A DNA stretch of 64,000 bases. It comes from Hypomesus transpacificus. Lineage: Eukaryota > Chordata > Actinopteri > Osmeriformes > Osmeridae. The notes beneath the pieces were generated by a model. That model was not told the DNA's origin and ran no database searches. It was given only the letters and a program-made list of their open reading frames with translations. The stretch lies in contig NC_061065.1 of NCBI RefSeq assembly GCF_021917145.1, positions 10,422,848 to 10,486,847 on the forward strand, given 5' to 3'. The position numbers and the translations under genes were made by a program. Numbering within the stretch: the stretch's first letter is position 1; the number at the start of each line of letters is the position of its first letter. Positions 1 to 11,879 of this stretch are shown here, piece by piece.

Positions 1-288
1 TCTCATACAATACTGCCACCTAATGTTCAGAGGTGGTATTTTATCTTATTTTTTTACTCAAACGAATGCAGTTTAACGGGCCACCTGTTGCCAATATGAA
101 CCAGTTGTGTGGATGGCAGGTTATCCTCTAGGTCAGCGGTTTTAGTTTTTATATTATCGGCATTTATCTCCTCAGCCTATGGAAAATGATTGTGATGAAA
201 AGCTATGTGGTGATTGCTGTGTGTTATTTAGTGACCGGGATGAAGACAGTGTGTGGCATCTGAGAACGTCATCCAGCTATCCAGGGAC

Positions 289-324
289 GTGTGTGTGTGT
301 GTGTGTGTGCGCGCGCATGGGTGC

Positions 325-360
<36 letters not shown>
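289..360. repeat. (GT)n microsatellite, interrupted
   Basis: Alternating GT/GC purine-pyrimidine tract with one short interruption near 316-328. It may favour Z-DNA and is likely length-polymorphic. Confidence 0.9.
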
Positions 361-1222
361 CATGTGTCTGCACTCCAGGGACTGCTGAGTTTGAGCAACA
401 ATTTTCATTTTTTCTTATTTTTTTTACCAGGGTTTGTTTTTTAAAAGAGCCACCAAAATGCTTCTAGATAAGATATCCTGCTGATTGGTCAAATGGAATA
501 CTGGGTTCTCACAGTCTGAAAGCTTCCCACATATCCTCAGCAATGAGGACAATGATTTATACTTGTAACTTACTCATTCTCAGTTCTGGAGAAAAGAAGA
601 ACAAGAAGCTGTTCTAGGTTATTGGAACATGCCCATTATGTTGTTGTCCTGAGGCCTGTTAACAGCACAGCTGACCAATTAGAACTACTTTTGTAATGAA
701 TCTGACCAATAACAATCACTTTTACAATGCACCCGACCTACAAGAACCACTTTTACGGTCCTTTACGGGCTTATCTCCGAGGGTCTGTCCACTGACGAGA
801 AGCCTTACCTCGTATGGTTCTACAAACACAAAACACTAATGGAGGATTCAAATTGCTGTTATGAAGACAAAAAAGGAGATGGAAAACAAAGAGGAAGGAT
901 TCATTTAGCCTCACGGCCACTTTGAAGAAGTCTGACGGGATTTGTTTTCTCTCTTTGTTTTCTTCTGTTGTTCGTTTGTTCGATTTTCATTCTTGCCTTA
1001 TTGTTTGAACAGACGTACAGTTGAGTTGATGAATGTATTGTGGTGTTACTACTTTTTGCCTGCGCTTGTTTGAATTAGCTGTTTCTATGTTGGGGTGGGG
1101 TGGGGTGGGCAGAGGCGGATGAGGGGTGGGAGTGGTTTAAAAGCCCTGGTTTAAAAGAACAATATGAATACTGTATACCATGTAACTAATGTAACTGTTG
1201 ACTGTGACAGTTTGCTTGAATT

Positions 1223-1228
1223 AATAAA
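1223..1228 (+). terminator. Candidate poly(A) signal
   Basis: AATAAA lies in AT-rich sequence and is followed by GT-rich DNA about 20-40 bases downstream, as expected of a cleavage site. No coding exon is visible upstream in the window, so it may end the 3' UTR of a plus-strand gene off the left edge, or it may be chance. Confidence 0.25.
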
Positions 1229-3199
1229 AGCTAATGTTATGTTTCAGAACTGTTGTTTTGTTTCAAGCTTCCAGAAAGCTTCTTAGCCTCTTACATAAAC
1301 TGTTTACAGAACCAGGACCATTACATTTTGTAGGAAGGTCAAGGTTTCCCATCAGCGTGTGAGTATCAAGCTGATGCTGAATCAGTGAAGAAGACAAGAA
1401 AGGTTGAGGTTACGGGATTCAGAACCACCTTGAATTTGTAAGCATGCATATAACGTGACAGTGTTTGTGTAAATGTTATTGACATTGATTCTATTGTTTA
1501 TGGTAATAAATAATAAGCTTGTCAATACAACACAATAAACAGAAGCAGTCCCATTGTGTATAAAAAAAAACTGTTCAACTCTGCCCCCTTCTGGTCAAGA
1601 CGAAACATCCCATGTTCTCTCCACATTGGTACTGTATTAATCAATATTACCAGTAGGTGGCAGCAGTACACCACTGTGCAAGCTCCCAAACTTTGTAAAC
1701 ACGCTTTTCTTTTTTTTGCATATTTCATTTAGACAAAGTATCAAGTTCTTCATGTAGTATGCATATTATATATAATAATAATAATAATACGTTCCATTTG
1801 AAATTTGCCTTTCTTGCATGCAAAGCACCACTGTACAGGGAAAAAATGTCTGAGGTCAAACTGATCCATTAGATGCTTGTTTTGAATTCAGTAGTAACCT
1901 ATGTAATGTGTGTTAAACCCTTAAACAATGTATCTGGTCTACAATGAGACTGAGGCCTGCATGAGACACATATCTCCCCATTTACACACACATTCCTATC
2001 ATAGCCTATAACACACACACACGCACACGCACATCCACCTGAATCCAGCCCATTGCTCATAAATGGAGTGGAGAAGGTGTAGAGCTGCTTGTTTGAGAAG
2101 GGTAGTGGCTTGTTGATCATATCTCTCTCCAAGCTACAGGACAGTAATGTTCTCACAGAATGTTCAGTCTTCCAGTACCATCTGTACTTTACACTCTCAT
2201 CTTAACAACCCAGCCTAAGAGGAGATCAGCATCAGTTATGATGACAGTTCCCACAAGTAGTTCAGACCAGGACTTTGCAACCCAGTTCCTGTATATCTAC
2301 CCTGCTGTAGTTACTGTTTACAACCTTGTTCTTGGAGATCTACCCCTCCTGTGGGTTCTCTTTCCAATTTTAAGCTATCTTCCTCTAGGTTTTCACTTTA
2401 ATGTTGTTCCTGAAAAGATACCGTCCTGTAAGTTTAAACTCCTATACCTGCTCCTGGAGAGTTACTCACCCACCAGTAGGTTCTCTCTCCAACTCGAGAG
2501 ATTACCTTCTGGACAGAAAATAGATGTGCAGTCAATAGAGAGGACTCACATGACAACCACTAAATATTGGATTTGTACTTTTTTACACATGGATAATCCC
2601 AGCAACACCCCTACTTTTGCCTCAATGCACAGACAGAGGAGAGGTATGCAAATGTGTCTGATCAATGGTCTATGTATTAAAAAAAAATGATAATTTACTG
2701 TTGTTGCATAGTCACTGATGGTGCTTGTAATGGCTGTCTGTCAACCACTTATTCTCTGAGTGATAAGTAAATACAAAAGCACCAGTGTTTGGAAGCCCCA
2801 GTTCTTCCCTTCTCCGGCTCAGCACATACCTCCTCAGTAGCTCTGCCGAGCTGGATCTGTCAGGGCCAGCACATGACTTAAACATGAGCCTCTCACTTCA
2901 GAAAATCGATGAGCTGAAGTATATAAGGATAACCGTGTGTGTCACTTGAACAGCTCTTGCTCACTACATCTGGGTCCATTCTTATGAGCAAATCCTGTCA
3001 AATTCTTGGTTAATTTGTCTCTCCCACTGCAATGAAACAAAAATATATTATCTCAAGTGCCAACTGGGACACAAATCAAATACATCTGGATGACTTAATC
3101 ATTAATAATAGATCTGATAATGCAGGGGGACTCCTGGTTTGACTTTGTGAGCTCTCACCATGAGATCTGAGGACAAGGGGATGTGGAACCAGCCCTCGT

Positions 3200-3235
3200 G
3201 CACACACACACATACACACACACACACACACACAC
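3200..3235. repeat. (CA)n microsatellite
   Basis: About 18 CA units with a single T interruption. Simple repeat in the intergenic flank. Confidence 0.9.
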
Positions 3236-4540
3236 TTGGATGAGTCTGACTGTTTCAGGGTCTGATAAAACTTTGTCGAACAGCCTGCCCAGAGAGTAAA
3301 GCATTTACAACCTCTTCTACCCTCCTACACACATGAAGAATGACGCAGACTACTTGTGCTACAGTTTATGGTCCACACACACACGCCCACAAACATCAGA
3401 GTAGTTTCTGAGCACAGTGAGAGACAAGATTTTCAAATTCAAATACATATAGGAACAAAAAATGTTAATGTAAAAAATCAACATGACAGTTATTGGAATA
3501 CATTACAACTTTATGGTAATGACATACAGTATAAATATTCTAACATCGAAAAAGGGACAAAATCAAGCACATTGAACATATGAATTTAATCAAGCAATAA
3601 TATTTGATCTTGGTTTAGTGATAATTTATTTTATAAATACATGTAGGAATAGTTACAATCCCATCTGACTAGGATTGATGAGATCAGCTTTAGAGCGGTC
3701 CGGAACATCACTCAGAACTCCAGGTACATTCTGGAAGGATCCAGAACACTCTAACCAGCTTTGAGTCAACATCCACACACACAAACACACACTCTCGGAC
3801 GGATGCACACATGCATGCACACAAGTGTTTGAACAGATGCAGAAAGGGGACAGAGGTCAGATGAGTATGTGGTTTATTGCCGGGTTACATTTATGTAGGA
3901 GATGGTGCATGTGTTTGTGTGTTTGTTTGTGTGTGTGTGTGTGTATTGCTCTGACAGGTTAGCGATCAGAACATGGGTAAAGCACATCAGATCTTCCCAG
4001 AGGTCACCAGAAAGCCACCAAAACAAGGGGGAAGAAGATAGAAGATTGATTGAAATATTGTTTTTTTTTAAATGCAACCTCAAAATATGGCTTTTGACCA
4101 TGTGTCCATCATGTTCTCAATCAGGGATCCATGTGAATACTACAGCAAGGAAAACCTAAGTGACAGTTGTGTACCAGATACCATTAAATCATGCAGGTCC
4201 AGAAGTCTAATCACAATCTTCTACAGCCATTAACTGAACTAGTACTCTGCCGAGCCGAATATTTACGGTACAACTCTAGAATCATGAACATTTTTCATGT
4301 CTGGGTCACTGACTTATAGTCTGAGTGTCGTTGTCTCGTGGAGTCTGCAGTTACAGAAAGCAACACCCCTCCCCCCCAACACACACACACACACACATAC
4401 ACACATTTTTCCTCACCCTTCATCTGGAACTGGCTTTGATATCCCCAGTTTGATTGATCTGAGTAAAGCATTTGCCGACACTATAGAATCCTGGTAGCGG
4501 GACACGCTGTCCATAGATCGATGCTGTCTGTTTAGAAATG

Positions 4541-4642
4541 CAGACATCCCAACCTGCAGAGACTCATTTCCGGGAAGTGACCCCTCCCCCCACCCGGGGA
4601 CGCAATCCGCACGCATGATGTACCCCCTCAACCAGCGCGTAC

Positions 4643-4677
<35 letters not shown>

Positions 4678-4849
4678 ACCCCCCGGGACGCAATCAGGAC
4701 GCTTGATATGCACTTTTTTCAACCATAAATGGCCATTGCACAGTCTCTCGCTAGCTTTAAATACAAAATCCCCGAAATCCGGGAGATTGTATAGCATTTG
4801 CGGGTGTCCGGGAGCCGCTATTGAAATACGGGAGACGTTGGGATGTCTG
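4541..4849. mobile_element. Short inverted-repeat DNA transposon (MITE-like)
   Basis: The left end reads cagacatcccaac (4541-4553) and the right end is its exact reverse complement, gttgggatgtctg (4837-4849). The bases gaaatg flank both ends (4535-4540 and 4850-4855), consistent with a target-site duplication. There is no internal transposase frame, so it is non-autonomous. A long C run (4644-4677) lies inside it. The superfamily is not certain: hAT usually gives 8-bp duplications and only 6 are visible. Confidence 0.65.
4644..4677. repeat. 34-nt poly-C run
   Basis: Uninterrupted cytosine homopolymer inside the transposon at 4541-4849, flanked on both sides by near copies of the phrase gacgcaatc. 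Its length is likely unstable and sequencing-sensitive. Confidence 0.9.
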
Positions 4850-6630
4850 GAAATGCACACTGCTATTCAGAACATGGCCTTGCACAGCCTATGCTAACTG
4901 TCTGAAAACAACGTAGAAGTCAGAATTATGCAAGTTGGCAAAGTGTGAGAAAGCTGAATAAATCAACAAGCCAGCTTGGAGGTAAGCTAAAGAAAAAATT
5001 GAAAGTACATTTTACTTGACGTTACTTGGGAAAGCTGGAGCAATCTGACTTCAGACGAATTCTACCTCCCTCCTTCTGCTAGAAAACTGAACAACATGCG
5101 TCACCTGCTGCTTTTGACATCTCGTCCGCGGTTTGGCTTTCAAACAGCCAAACCCTGAAGGTTGCCAAGCGCCCAAACGTCTGTATACCAAATCCTCTGA
5201 TATGCAAGGTCAAGCCAAGCTGGATGCACAGAAAGTAGTAGATCCACCGTTCACAGACTATTAGCACGTGAAGTAGTAGTAGAGTGTTAGCCATGTTTCA
5301 ATTGCCATGGTGGCTCTGCTGTGCACTTGTTATGACGACACCACCGGTTTAGGTTTTTAAAAGAACGATCAGCGAAAAAAACAGGGCACATCTGGTCAGG
5401 AAGAGGTTCTACTATACACAAACATCGCTCTCTAGACTCGTCTCTCTAGTCACTTATTCTTACCATGCTCTCCATTAGCAACGTCAGCATGCAGCAACCT
5501 TTAGCCCAGTTCCCCATCCCCGGCCAATTCAGATTTGCTGACGGCCCATCAAGAAACCCCTCGGGCCAGTATTCAACAGCCTTACCATTTGCCGATGAAT
5601 ACAGCCGATACAATACAATGGCACCTGTCTGGTTATAAAAGTTGTGAAGAAGTGATTGGCATAGAAATTGTGATTGAGAGTATGACGGAGCAGCGGGTAA
5701 ACCGGTTCACGAGGAGACGGCGTGCTTGTCCAAACATTTCCTTGCGCCCCCAGTCTTCAATAATACCCAGGGGTGCCTGGACGTTATCGCAGCGCGGGGA
5801 TGGATGTCTGTTTAAACATGGACACAGATAAAACACGGTGGCGGTGCTGCTGGCGACTGAGGCTGTGCAGAGCCACGCTCACTTTAATCACAACCTTTCA
5901 GTCATCCCAAAGGAGAGATGCAAGAAACAGCATCATAATTATGCCAGTGATAACCTCTCTCTCTTTCTATATGAGCACCATGTGTGAGAATACATTCATT
6001 TTATTACGCCCATTATAATTAGACTGACTGCTGTTTTGATATGCAAATAAAACTTCAATGTTGTTAAGATCCTCCGACAAAATGTTAATCAGATGAGTGC
6101 CATACCTATTGTTTCTGTACTTTTCATGTATTGTTGTCTGATTTGCACCTCTTGAAATCCGTTTGCATATTTTCCAAAGGTAACTGTTGGGTTGACAGTG
6201 GGGCTATCAGACCTGCTCACTGTGTGGATTGATTCACGTGTGAGATTGGAGTGAGGTCAACCGTAATCCATGTGTGCTACCTCCACTCCCTCTTTCCTCA
6301 AACACATTTGCGCATGTTTAAACCCTTTCTGCTGTTCAGTTCTCTTTCTCTTTTTCTCTCTCTCTTTCTCTGTCTCTCTATTTCTCTGTCTCTCTTTCTT
6401 TGTCTGTCTCTCTCTCTCTCTGTCTCTCTATCTTTGTCTCTCTGTCTCTTACACACATATGTTTTCTCTCTTTCTATTTTTACCCCCACCCGTCTCTATC
6501 TCACTTTATCGCAAACACACGTGCACACTGAGTGCACTTTTGGAGATGTCAAGCAGCAAACAGAAGCTGTTCCCGGGATTAGTCACTCAACGTGCCATTC
6601 ATCTTTTCACCTGCGTACAGAATGATGTGA

Positions 6631-6649
6631 GGGGGGGGGGGGGGGGGGG
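6631..6649. repeat. 19-nt poly-G run
   Basis: Uninterrupted guanine homopolymer about 530 bases beyond the gpr6 stop codon. It probably lies just outside the gpr6 3' UTR. Confidence 0.9.
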
Positions 6650-6768
6650 AGAATATATATAGGGGAATAGGAAGCGTAAAACAACTCGGGTGCTGCTTGA
6701 GACAACATTAAAAGGAACATGAAAGACAATAAAACACGTGAGGTGCGCGGGATTCTCTTCAATGTCAT

Positions 6769-6774
6769 TTTATT
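6769..6774 (-). terminator. gpr6: Candidate gpr6 poly(A) signal
   Basis: AATAAA on the minus strand, 408 bases after the gpr6 stop codon. A second AATAAA on the same strand sits at 6958-6963, so the shorter UTR is equally possible. Confidence 0.4.
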
Positions 6775-7181
6775 TTCTGTAACCTGGTATAAAACGCACA
6801 ATCATAGACGACGTTAAATAGAAAATGACCCACAGTACCGACATTTACAGAAACTTCATCACAAAATGACGCCTACACAATACTGCTTTGGCAGTTCGAA
6901 ACATTGAAAAAAGTGCATATGTATCATTCCATTCTCGTATTAAATAACATTCTCAGATTTATTTAAATTATCTTCACAAACGTAATTGTTCACAGCATTT
7001 TTTTGTTATGGACTCCTTCATTTTGTCGAGCCCCATTAAAGTGCAGACGTGTTAGACAAAGATTTGAGCTTCGTGTCCAAATTAGCACTTTCAGCAAGCG
7101 GACTGTTGATGGTCTGCAGCCACACACACAGTGCACATGACTCTCTCACGCTCACTATATCTCTGTCTCTCTTGGACTGTC

Positions 7182-8180
7182 CTAGACCTCGCTAGGGGAC
7201 CGCGAGCAGTATGCTCTGTTGGCCTTGAAACAGCCGCAGAAAAGAACATACAGCGAGCGCTGGATGTCAGCGTTCCGGTAAGCGTAGATGATAGGGTTGA
7301 TCATGGAGTTGTAGGTAGCCGGTAGCAGCGTGGCATACGTGTACACCGACGGGTACTCTCGCTCCCCCACCAGGCAGTAAATGGCAAAAGGCAGCCAACT
7401 CGCGCCAAACGTGCCGAGGATGATGGCGAGCGTGGAGACACCCTTTTTGGTTGCCACGTAATGCGAGGTGGTGAAAAAGTGCTGCTGGAGCGCAATCTGG
7501 TGCGCGTGGCGGCACACTATCTTGCAAATTTTGAAATAGAGCATGAGCATAAGCATAAATATAACGAAAAATGAGATGGCCAGCAGCGTCACGTTGCTGC
7601 GGGTGAGCGGGCGCACAATACTGCATGACTGTGGCTCGTTCAGACAGTTCCAGCCGAGCACGGGCAGCAGACCCAGGCACAGTGAACCCCCCCAAGTCCC
7701 CACAAGCATTACGTGGACATACTGGAGGGTCTTTTCTGAGAAGTATGTCAGCGCGTTGTACAGAGAGAAGTAACGGTCCACCGTTATGGCGAGGAGGCTG
7801 CTGATGGACGCCGTGAAGGAGGCTACCAAGAACCCGACAGTTATAAGATTGATAGTTTCGTCGGAGATGACGTACTGGAACACAAAGTTTAGGATTAATC
7901 CCAAACCGGCTAGTAAGTCCGCAGTGGCTAGGCTACCTATGAGCACGAACATGGGGGTTCTCAGGGTTGGTGTGTAGAATATGATGGCTACCACTATGGC
8001 GTTTTCGCATGCAATGACGGTGCCCGACATACAGAGCATGATGTCCCACGGGTTGATGGCAAAGTCTAGTGGGGCCTTTGAGAGTTCCAGGGTAGCGTTC
8101 ATATCCGGAGACTCATGGGAGGGGAGAGCCGCTTCGACAGCCGCTGTCAAAGAGTCATTCACAACCAGTGTCTCGTTCAT
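7182..8180 (-). CDS. gpr6: G-protein-coupled receptor 6
   Basis: Single-coding-exon class A GPCR of 332 residues (human GPR6 is about 362; the difference is in the N-terminus). GPR6 is an orphan plasma-membrane receptor with high constitutive Gs signalling that raises cAMP, enriched in brain. Visible features: N-glycosylation sequons near the N-terminus (N2, N8, N28), seven hydrophobic segments from about residue 45 to 310, DRY at the end of TM3, the TM6 motif FGASWLPFAIYC, NPIIY in TM7, a Cys-rich FCGCF likely palmitoylated after TM7, and the tail RSPSEV shared with human GPR6 rather than GPR3 or GPR12. The start at 8180 is the first Met and precedes two sequons. A splice acceptor (tttttttag) ends at 8202, 22 bases before the ATG, implying an upstream noncoding exon. 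The family is certain; the GPR6 paralogue call rests on the tail, the N-terminus and synteny with fig4. Confidence 0.95.
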   Translation of the reverse strand: MNETLVVNDSLTAAVEAALPSHESPDMNATLELSKAPLDFAINPWDIMLCMSGTVIACENAIVVAIIFYTPTLRTPMFVLIGSLATADLLAGLGLILNFVFQYVISDETINLITVGFLVASFTASISSLLAITVDRYFSLYNALTYFSEKTLQYVHVMLVGTWGGSLCLGLLPVLGWNCLNEPQSCSIVRPLTRSNVTLLAISFFVIFMLMLMLYFKICKIVCRHAHQIALQQHFFTTSHYVATKKGVSTLAIILGTFGASWLPFAIYCLVGEREYPSVYTYATLLPATYNSMINPIIYAYRNADIQRSLYVLFCGCFKANRAYCSRSPSEV

Positions 8181-8700
8181 GTCTCCGTTAAGTTTTCCTT
8201 CCTAAAAAAAGATAGAGAAAGAAAGAAAACGTTGAATTAACCCAAATTTAGATACTCATTTAGATATCTAAAGTTATACAAAGTAAACAGAAGGAAGTTG
8301 CATGATCAAGACTCAAAACGTTTTTAAGGACCAAGGAAGCAGACTTGCCAATCTAGTTCTATTGTTCCTATTGAGAGTAAAAACAACGATAATTGAAACA
8401 ATCATACATACTTATGTTCGACTTACAACATAATAGCATAGCCGAGGAAGACCGAGCCAAGCAAATTGAGAAAGCGCAAGAGCTAACGCCTATGTAGCTG
8501 TCCATGGTGCTGAAACTTTGACAAGCGAAGTGTTGGCCGTAACCCCAACAACGTATTATACACAGTACTTGATTGAACAACATCTAAGATCTAAAGACAC
8601 ACAACAATATAGGTCCAATAATATATTAAATCATATAGAACCGTTTGAAAAAATAATATAGAACCGTTTGATGGAAAGTGGGCAATGAGTGCTACATACC

Positions 8701-8880
8701 GCTGTTTCACTTGCACGGCAATTCACCGTCCTTCTCCACGGATTTGCTCAAGTAAACCCCTTGATTTTGTTCCGTATCCCTCGCATGGGCGAGACACTGA
8801 GGGCAGGTGCGCCGTGAAGCATTGACCGGTGCGGGGGAGACGAGTTAAAGCGCGAGAGCTGAAAAGTAACGACTTGTCGA
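8701..8880 (-). other. gpr6: Probable gpr6 5' noncoding exon
   Basis: On the minus strand a donor cagcg|gtatgt ends an exon at 8700-8701 and pairs with the acceptor at 8202, giving a roughly 500-bp intron in the 5' UTR. The transcription start would fall near 8875, about 25-30 bases below the TATA-like box. GPR3/6/12 genes commonly have such a leader exon. There is no direct transcript evidence. Confidence 0.4.
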
Positions 8881-8901
8881 CGGGATGCGGTTTGGGATTG
8901 C

Positions 8902-8922
8902 TATTATACCCAAGTGACGTCA
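8902..8922 (-). promoter_or_regulatory. CRE plus TATA-like promoter of gpr6
   Basis: A perfect palindromic cAMP response element TGACGTCA (8915-8922) is followed on the minus strand, 6 bases later, by TATAATA (8908-8902). The order and spacing suit a minus-strand core promoter firing toward gpr6 some 700 bases before its start codon. The CRE itself is certain as sequence; promoter function is inference. Confidence 0.5.
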
Positions 8923-8940
8923 GTGCTGATAGTGTAGCAT

Positions 8941-8943
<3 letters not shown>

Positions 8944-9000
<57 letters not shown>
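8944..9000. repeat. (AG)n microsatellite
   Basis: About 28 uninterrupted AG units immediately upstream of the proposed gpr6 promoter (about 22 bases from the CRE). Long GA tracts can form triplex or nucleosome-poor DNA. Any effect on gpr6 is speculative. Confidence 0.9.
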
Positions 9001-9003
<3 letters not shown>

Positions 9004-9579
9004 CCTTTCGATCACAAGAAGATGTAGATGCTAAGAAGATAGAACACATGTGGCAGACATGCAGGGGCTATGCTGCCCATGGGACATGCATGCAGTCGCC
9101 TATCAGGGCTACATAAAACATGAGACAATACTTTTGCACCACGCTGCCTACATGAGTTAATGTTATCAGTTTACAAAGTTCACTTGATATTTAAAGTAAT
9201 ACGGGAGAACAAAACTGACATCAAAATCACAATAATAACAATACCAAAAACTCAGTTTCATCGGTGGATTAGAATAAGATTGAATGCTTATATTTTTGTA
9301 CTTTCTTATTCCACTATAAAGCAGGTTTTTCCTTTTCATGTTGACAGTCTTCTGCTGATGCTTCAATGGCTGTGGGTATCCTGTAGGAGAGACAGAGAGA
9401 GAAAGAAAGAGTGGAGAAAGAGAGAGAAACAGGAAAAGAGAAGTCGTGTGTGTGACACAGCATGGACAAAAAGGTGTCTGGACAAACTGGCTAAAAGATT
9501 GAAACAAACAAACTCAACGGCCCCCAGGCCACCATGTGTGCTGCCGCTGGCCTCATCAGGGTCCTGTCTCCTTATAGGG

Positions 9580-10850
9580 CCCTCGTCCTGGAGCCTGGTA
9601 TGGCCCTGGTCCCTCGTCCTGGAGCCTGGTATGGCCCTGGTCCCTCGTCCTGGAGCCTGGTATGGCCCTGGTCCCTCGTCCTGGAGCCTGGTATGGCCCT
9701 GGTCCCTCGTCCTGGAGCCTGGTATGGCCCTGGTCCCTCGTCCTGGAGCCTGGTATGGCCCTGGTCCCTCGTCCTGGAGCCTGGTATGGCCCTGGTCCCT
9801 CGTCCTGGAGCCTGGTATGGCCCTGGTCCCTCGTCCTGGAGCCTGGTATGGCCCTGGTCCCTCGTCCTGGAGCCTGGTATGGCCCTGGTCCCTCGTCCTG
9901 GAGCCTGGTATGGCCCTGGTCCCTCGTCCTGGAGCCTGGTATGGCCCTGGTCCCTCGTCCTGGAGCCTGGTATGGCCCTGGTCCCTCGTCCTGGAGCCTG
10001 GTATGGCCCTGGTCCCTCGTCCTGGAGCCTGGTATGGCCCTGGTCCCTCGTCCTGGAGCCTGGTATGGCCCTGGTCCCTCGTCCTGGAGCCTGGTATGGC
10101 CCTGGTCCCTCGTCCTGGAGCCTGGTATGGCCCTGGTCCCTCGTCCTGGAGCCTGGTATGGCCCTGGTCCCTCGTCCTGGAGCCTGGTATGGCCCTGGTC
10201 CCTCGTCCTGGAGCCTGGTATGGCCCTGGGCCCTCGTCCTGGAGCCTGGTATGGCCCTGGTCCCTCGTCCTGGAGCCTGGTATGGCCCTGGTCCCTCGTC
10301 CTGGAGCCTGGTATGGCCCTGGTCCCTCGTCCTGGAGCCTGGTATGGCCCTGGTCCCTCGTCCTGGAGCCTGGTATGGCCCTGGTCCCTCGTCCTGGAGC
10401 CTGGTATGGCCCTGGTCCCTCGTCCTGGAGCCTGGTATGGCCCTGGTCCCTCGTCCTGGAGCCTGGTATGGCCCTGGTCCCTCGTCCTGGAGCCTGGTAT
10501 GGCCCTGGTCCCTCGTCCTGGAGCCTGGTATGGCCCTGGGCCCTCGTCCTGGAGCCTGGTATGGCCCTGGTCCCTCGTCCTGGAGCCTGGTATGGCCCTG
10601 GTCCCTCGTCCTGGAGCCTGGTATGGCCCTGGTCCCTCGTCCTGGAGCCTGGTATGGCCCTGGTCCCTCGTCCTGGAGCCTGGTATGGCCCTGGTCCCTC
10701 GTCCTGGAGCCTGGTATGGCCCTGGTCCCTCGTCCTGGAGCCTGGTATGGCCCTGGTCCCTCGTCCTGGAGCCTGGTATGGCCCTGGTCCCTCGTCCTGG
10801 AGCCTGGTATGGCCCTGGTCCCTCGTCCTGGAGCCTGGTATGGCCCTGGT
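9580..10850. repeat. 31-bp minisatellite, exactly 41 copies
   Basis: A GC-rich 31-bp unit (starting ccctcgtcctggagcctggt) is repeated head to tail for 1271 bp, which is exactly 41 units. Reading through, I see only two substitutions, both T to G in the last base of the unit, at 10230 (unit 21) and 10540 (unit 31). Because 31 is not a multiple of 3, successive units cycle through all three frames, which makes long open frames on both strands. These have no promoter, splice or homology support and should not be called genes. Confidence 0.97.
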
Positions 10851-11848
10851 TCTGTTTCCTGGTAAAGGGGCTCAGTTCTATTTCCCAGGATAGGGCCCGG
10901 GTTCTGTTTAATTGTTCAACCTGTACCACAGCTGTTCTTCACCAAAACACCTTTTCTTTTCCTTCACACACACATGTGTCTGGCCATACGCATGTACACA
11001 CGTAAGGACAATAAGCATGTACACACATAAGGACAATAAGCATGTACACACATAAGGACAATAAGCATGTACACACATAAGGACAATAAGCATGTACACA
11101 CACATAAGGACAGCACAATGATGTCAAGCAAACATCTCATCTTGCTCAACACGAAGGACAATCTAGCGTCATTTGATTGAATCCTTGTCTGTCCATTGTG
11201 ATTGTCCGAAGCACAAACGTACTGTAACAATAACTGTGCACAAGGAAGGTACCGGATGTACTTTTAAGATGTCTACTTCCATCCTTTACTTTCTCCATCT
11301 CATATCTCAGCTTCTTCATTTCTCCGTCCTTTAGCTCCTCCTCATTCTTTCTCTCCTCCCTTATCTTGACCATCCATCTTTTCAGGTCCCTTCTTATTTC
11401 CCTTCCTTCCTGTTTCTCTCACAGGGGGCCTGACAGACCAACAAAGTATATGTGTGTTCTTGAATGTGTGGATGAAGGTGCAGTGGTAGAGGAAAGGAGG
11501 TGGATTTGGAGATTTGTTCACATCAAAAGTCTGTAAAAAGGAACACTTCTGTAGTTAATTTAACTCTTTGAAATTTGCTGTGTTGCCCAGTCTAGCGGTT
11601 GCTGAATATTGTATCAACCTGTATTGGTCTCCTAGCAACGATTGGTGCTTCTTGCATTTCTCTCGCAGCAGTGGAAGAGAATAATATTGTTTCTGGACAA
11701 AACATAACTTTCATTAAAAACAGGTTGACATTTCATTTTTTTTATGAGGCTAGTCTGTTATACCAGGGTCACAAAGAGGGTCTTGATCATCACATGTATT
11801 CTAAATTATGTTTTTGTATTTGTGAGTGTAAATGTATGTAGGTACACA

Positions 11849-11879
<31 letters not shown>

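Larger units (their letters stand above)
1..6768. other. Gene-poor left flank
   Basis: I find no exon with recognisable protein similarity in this stretch. It holds GT and CA microsatellites, a 34-nt C run, a CT-rich tract near 6340-6450, a 19-nt G run and one short inverted-repeat transposon. Open frames such as the 176-codon one at 2160-2690 show no known family, no conserved motif and no plausible splice partners. By human synteny a wasf1-like gene could lie further left, but nothing coding from it is visible here. An AATAAA at 1223 could close a 3' UTR entering from the left edge. Confidence 0.6.

Noticed and set aside
1..1260. wasf1 3' end
   Set aside because: Synteny would allow it, but no C-terminal WASF1 coding sequence is visible; kept only as a possible UTR with a poly(A) signal.
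2160..2690. 176-codon plus-strand frame
   Set aside because: No recognisable family, no motif, ordinary intergenic composition and no neighbouring exons.
9160..11005. Very long open frames (over 440 codons) on both strands
   Set aside because: They come from the 31-bp minisatellite, which reads through in every frame on one strand and at least one on the other. Same peptide period in three frames, no homology, no splice context.
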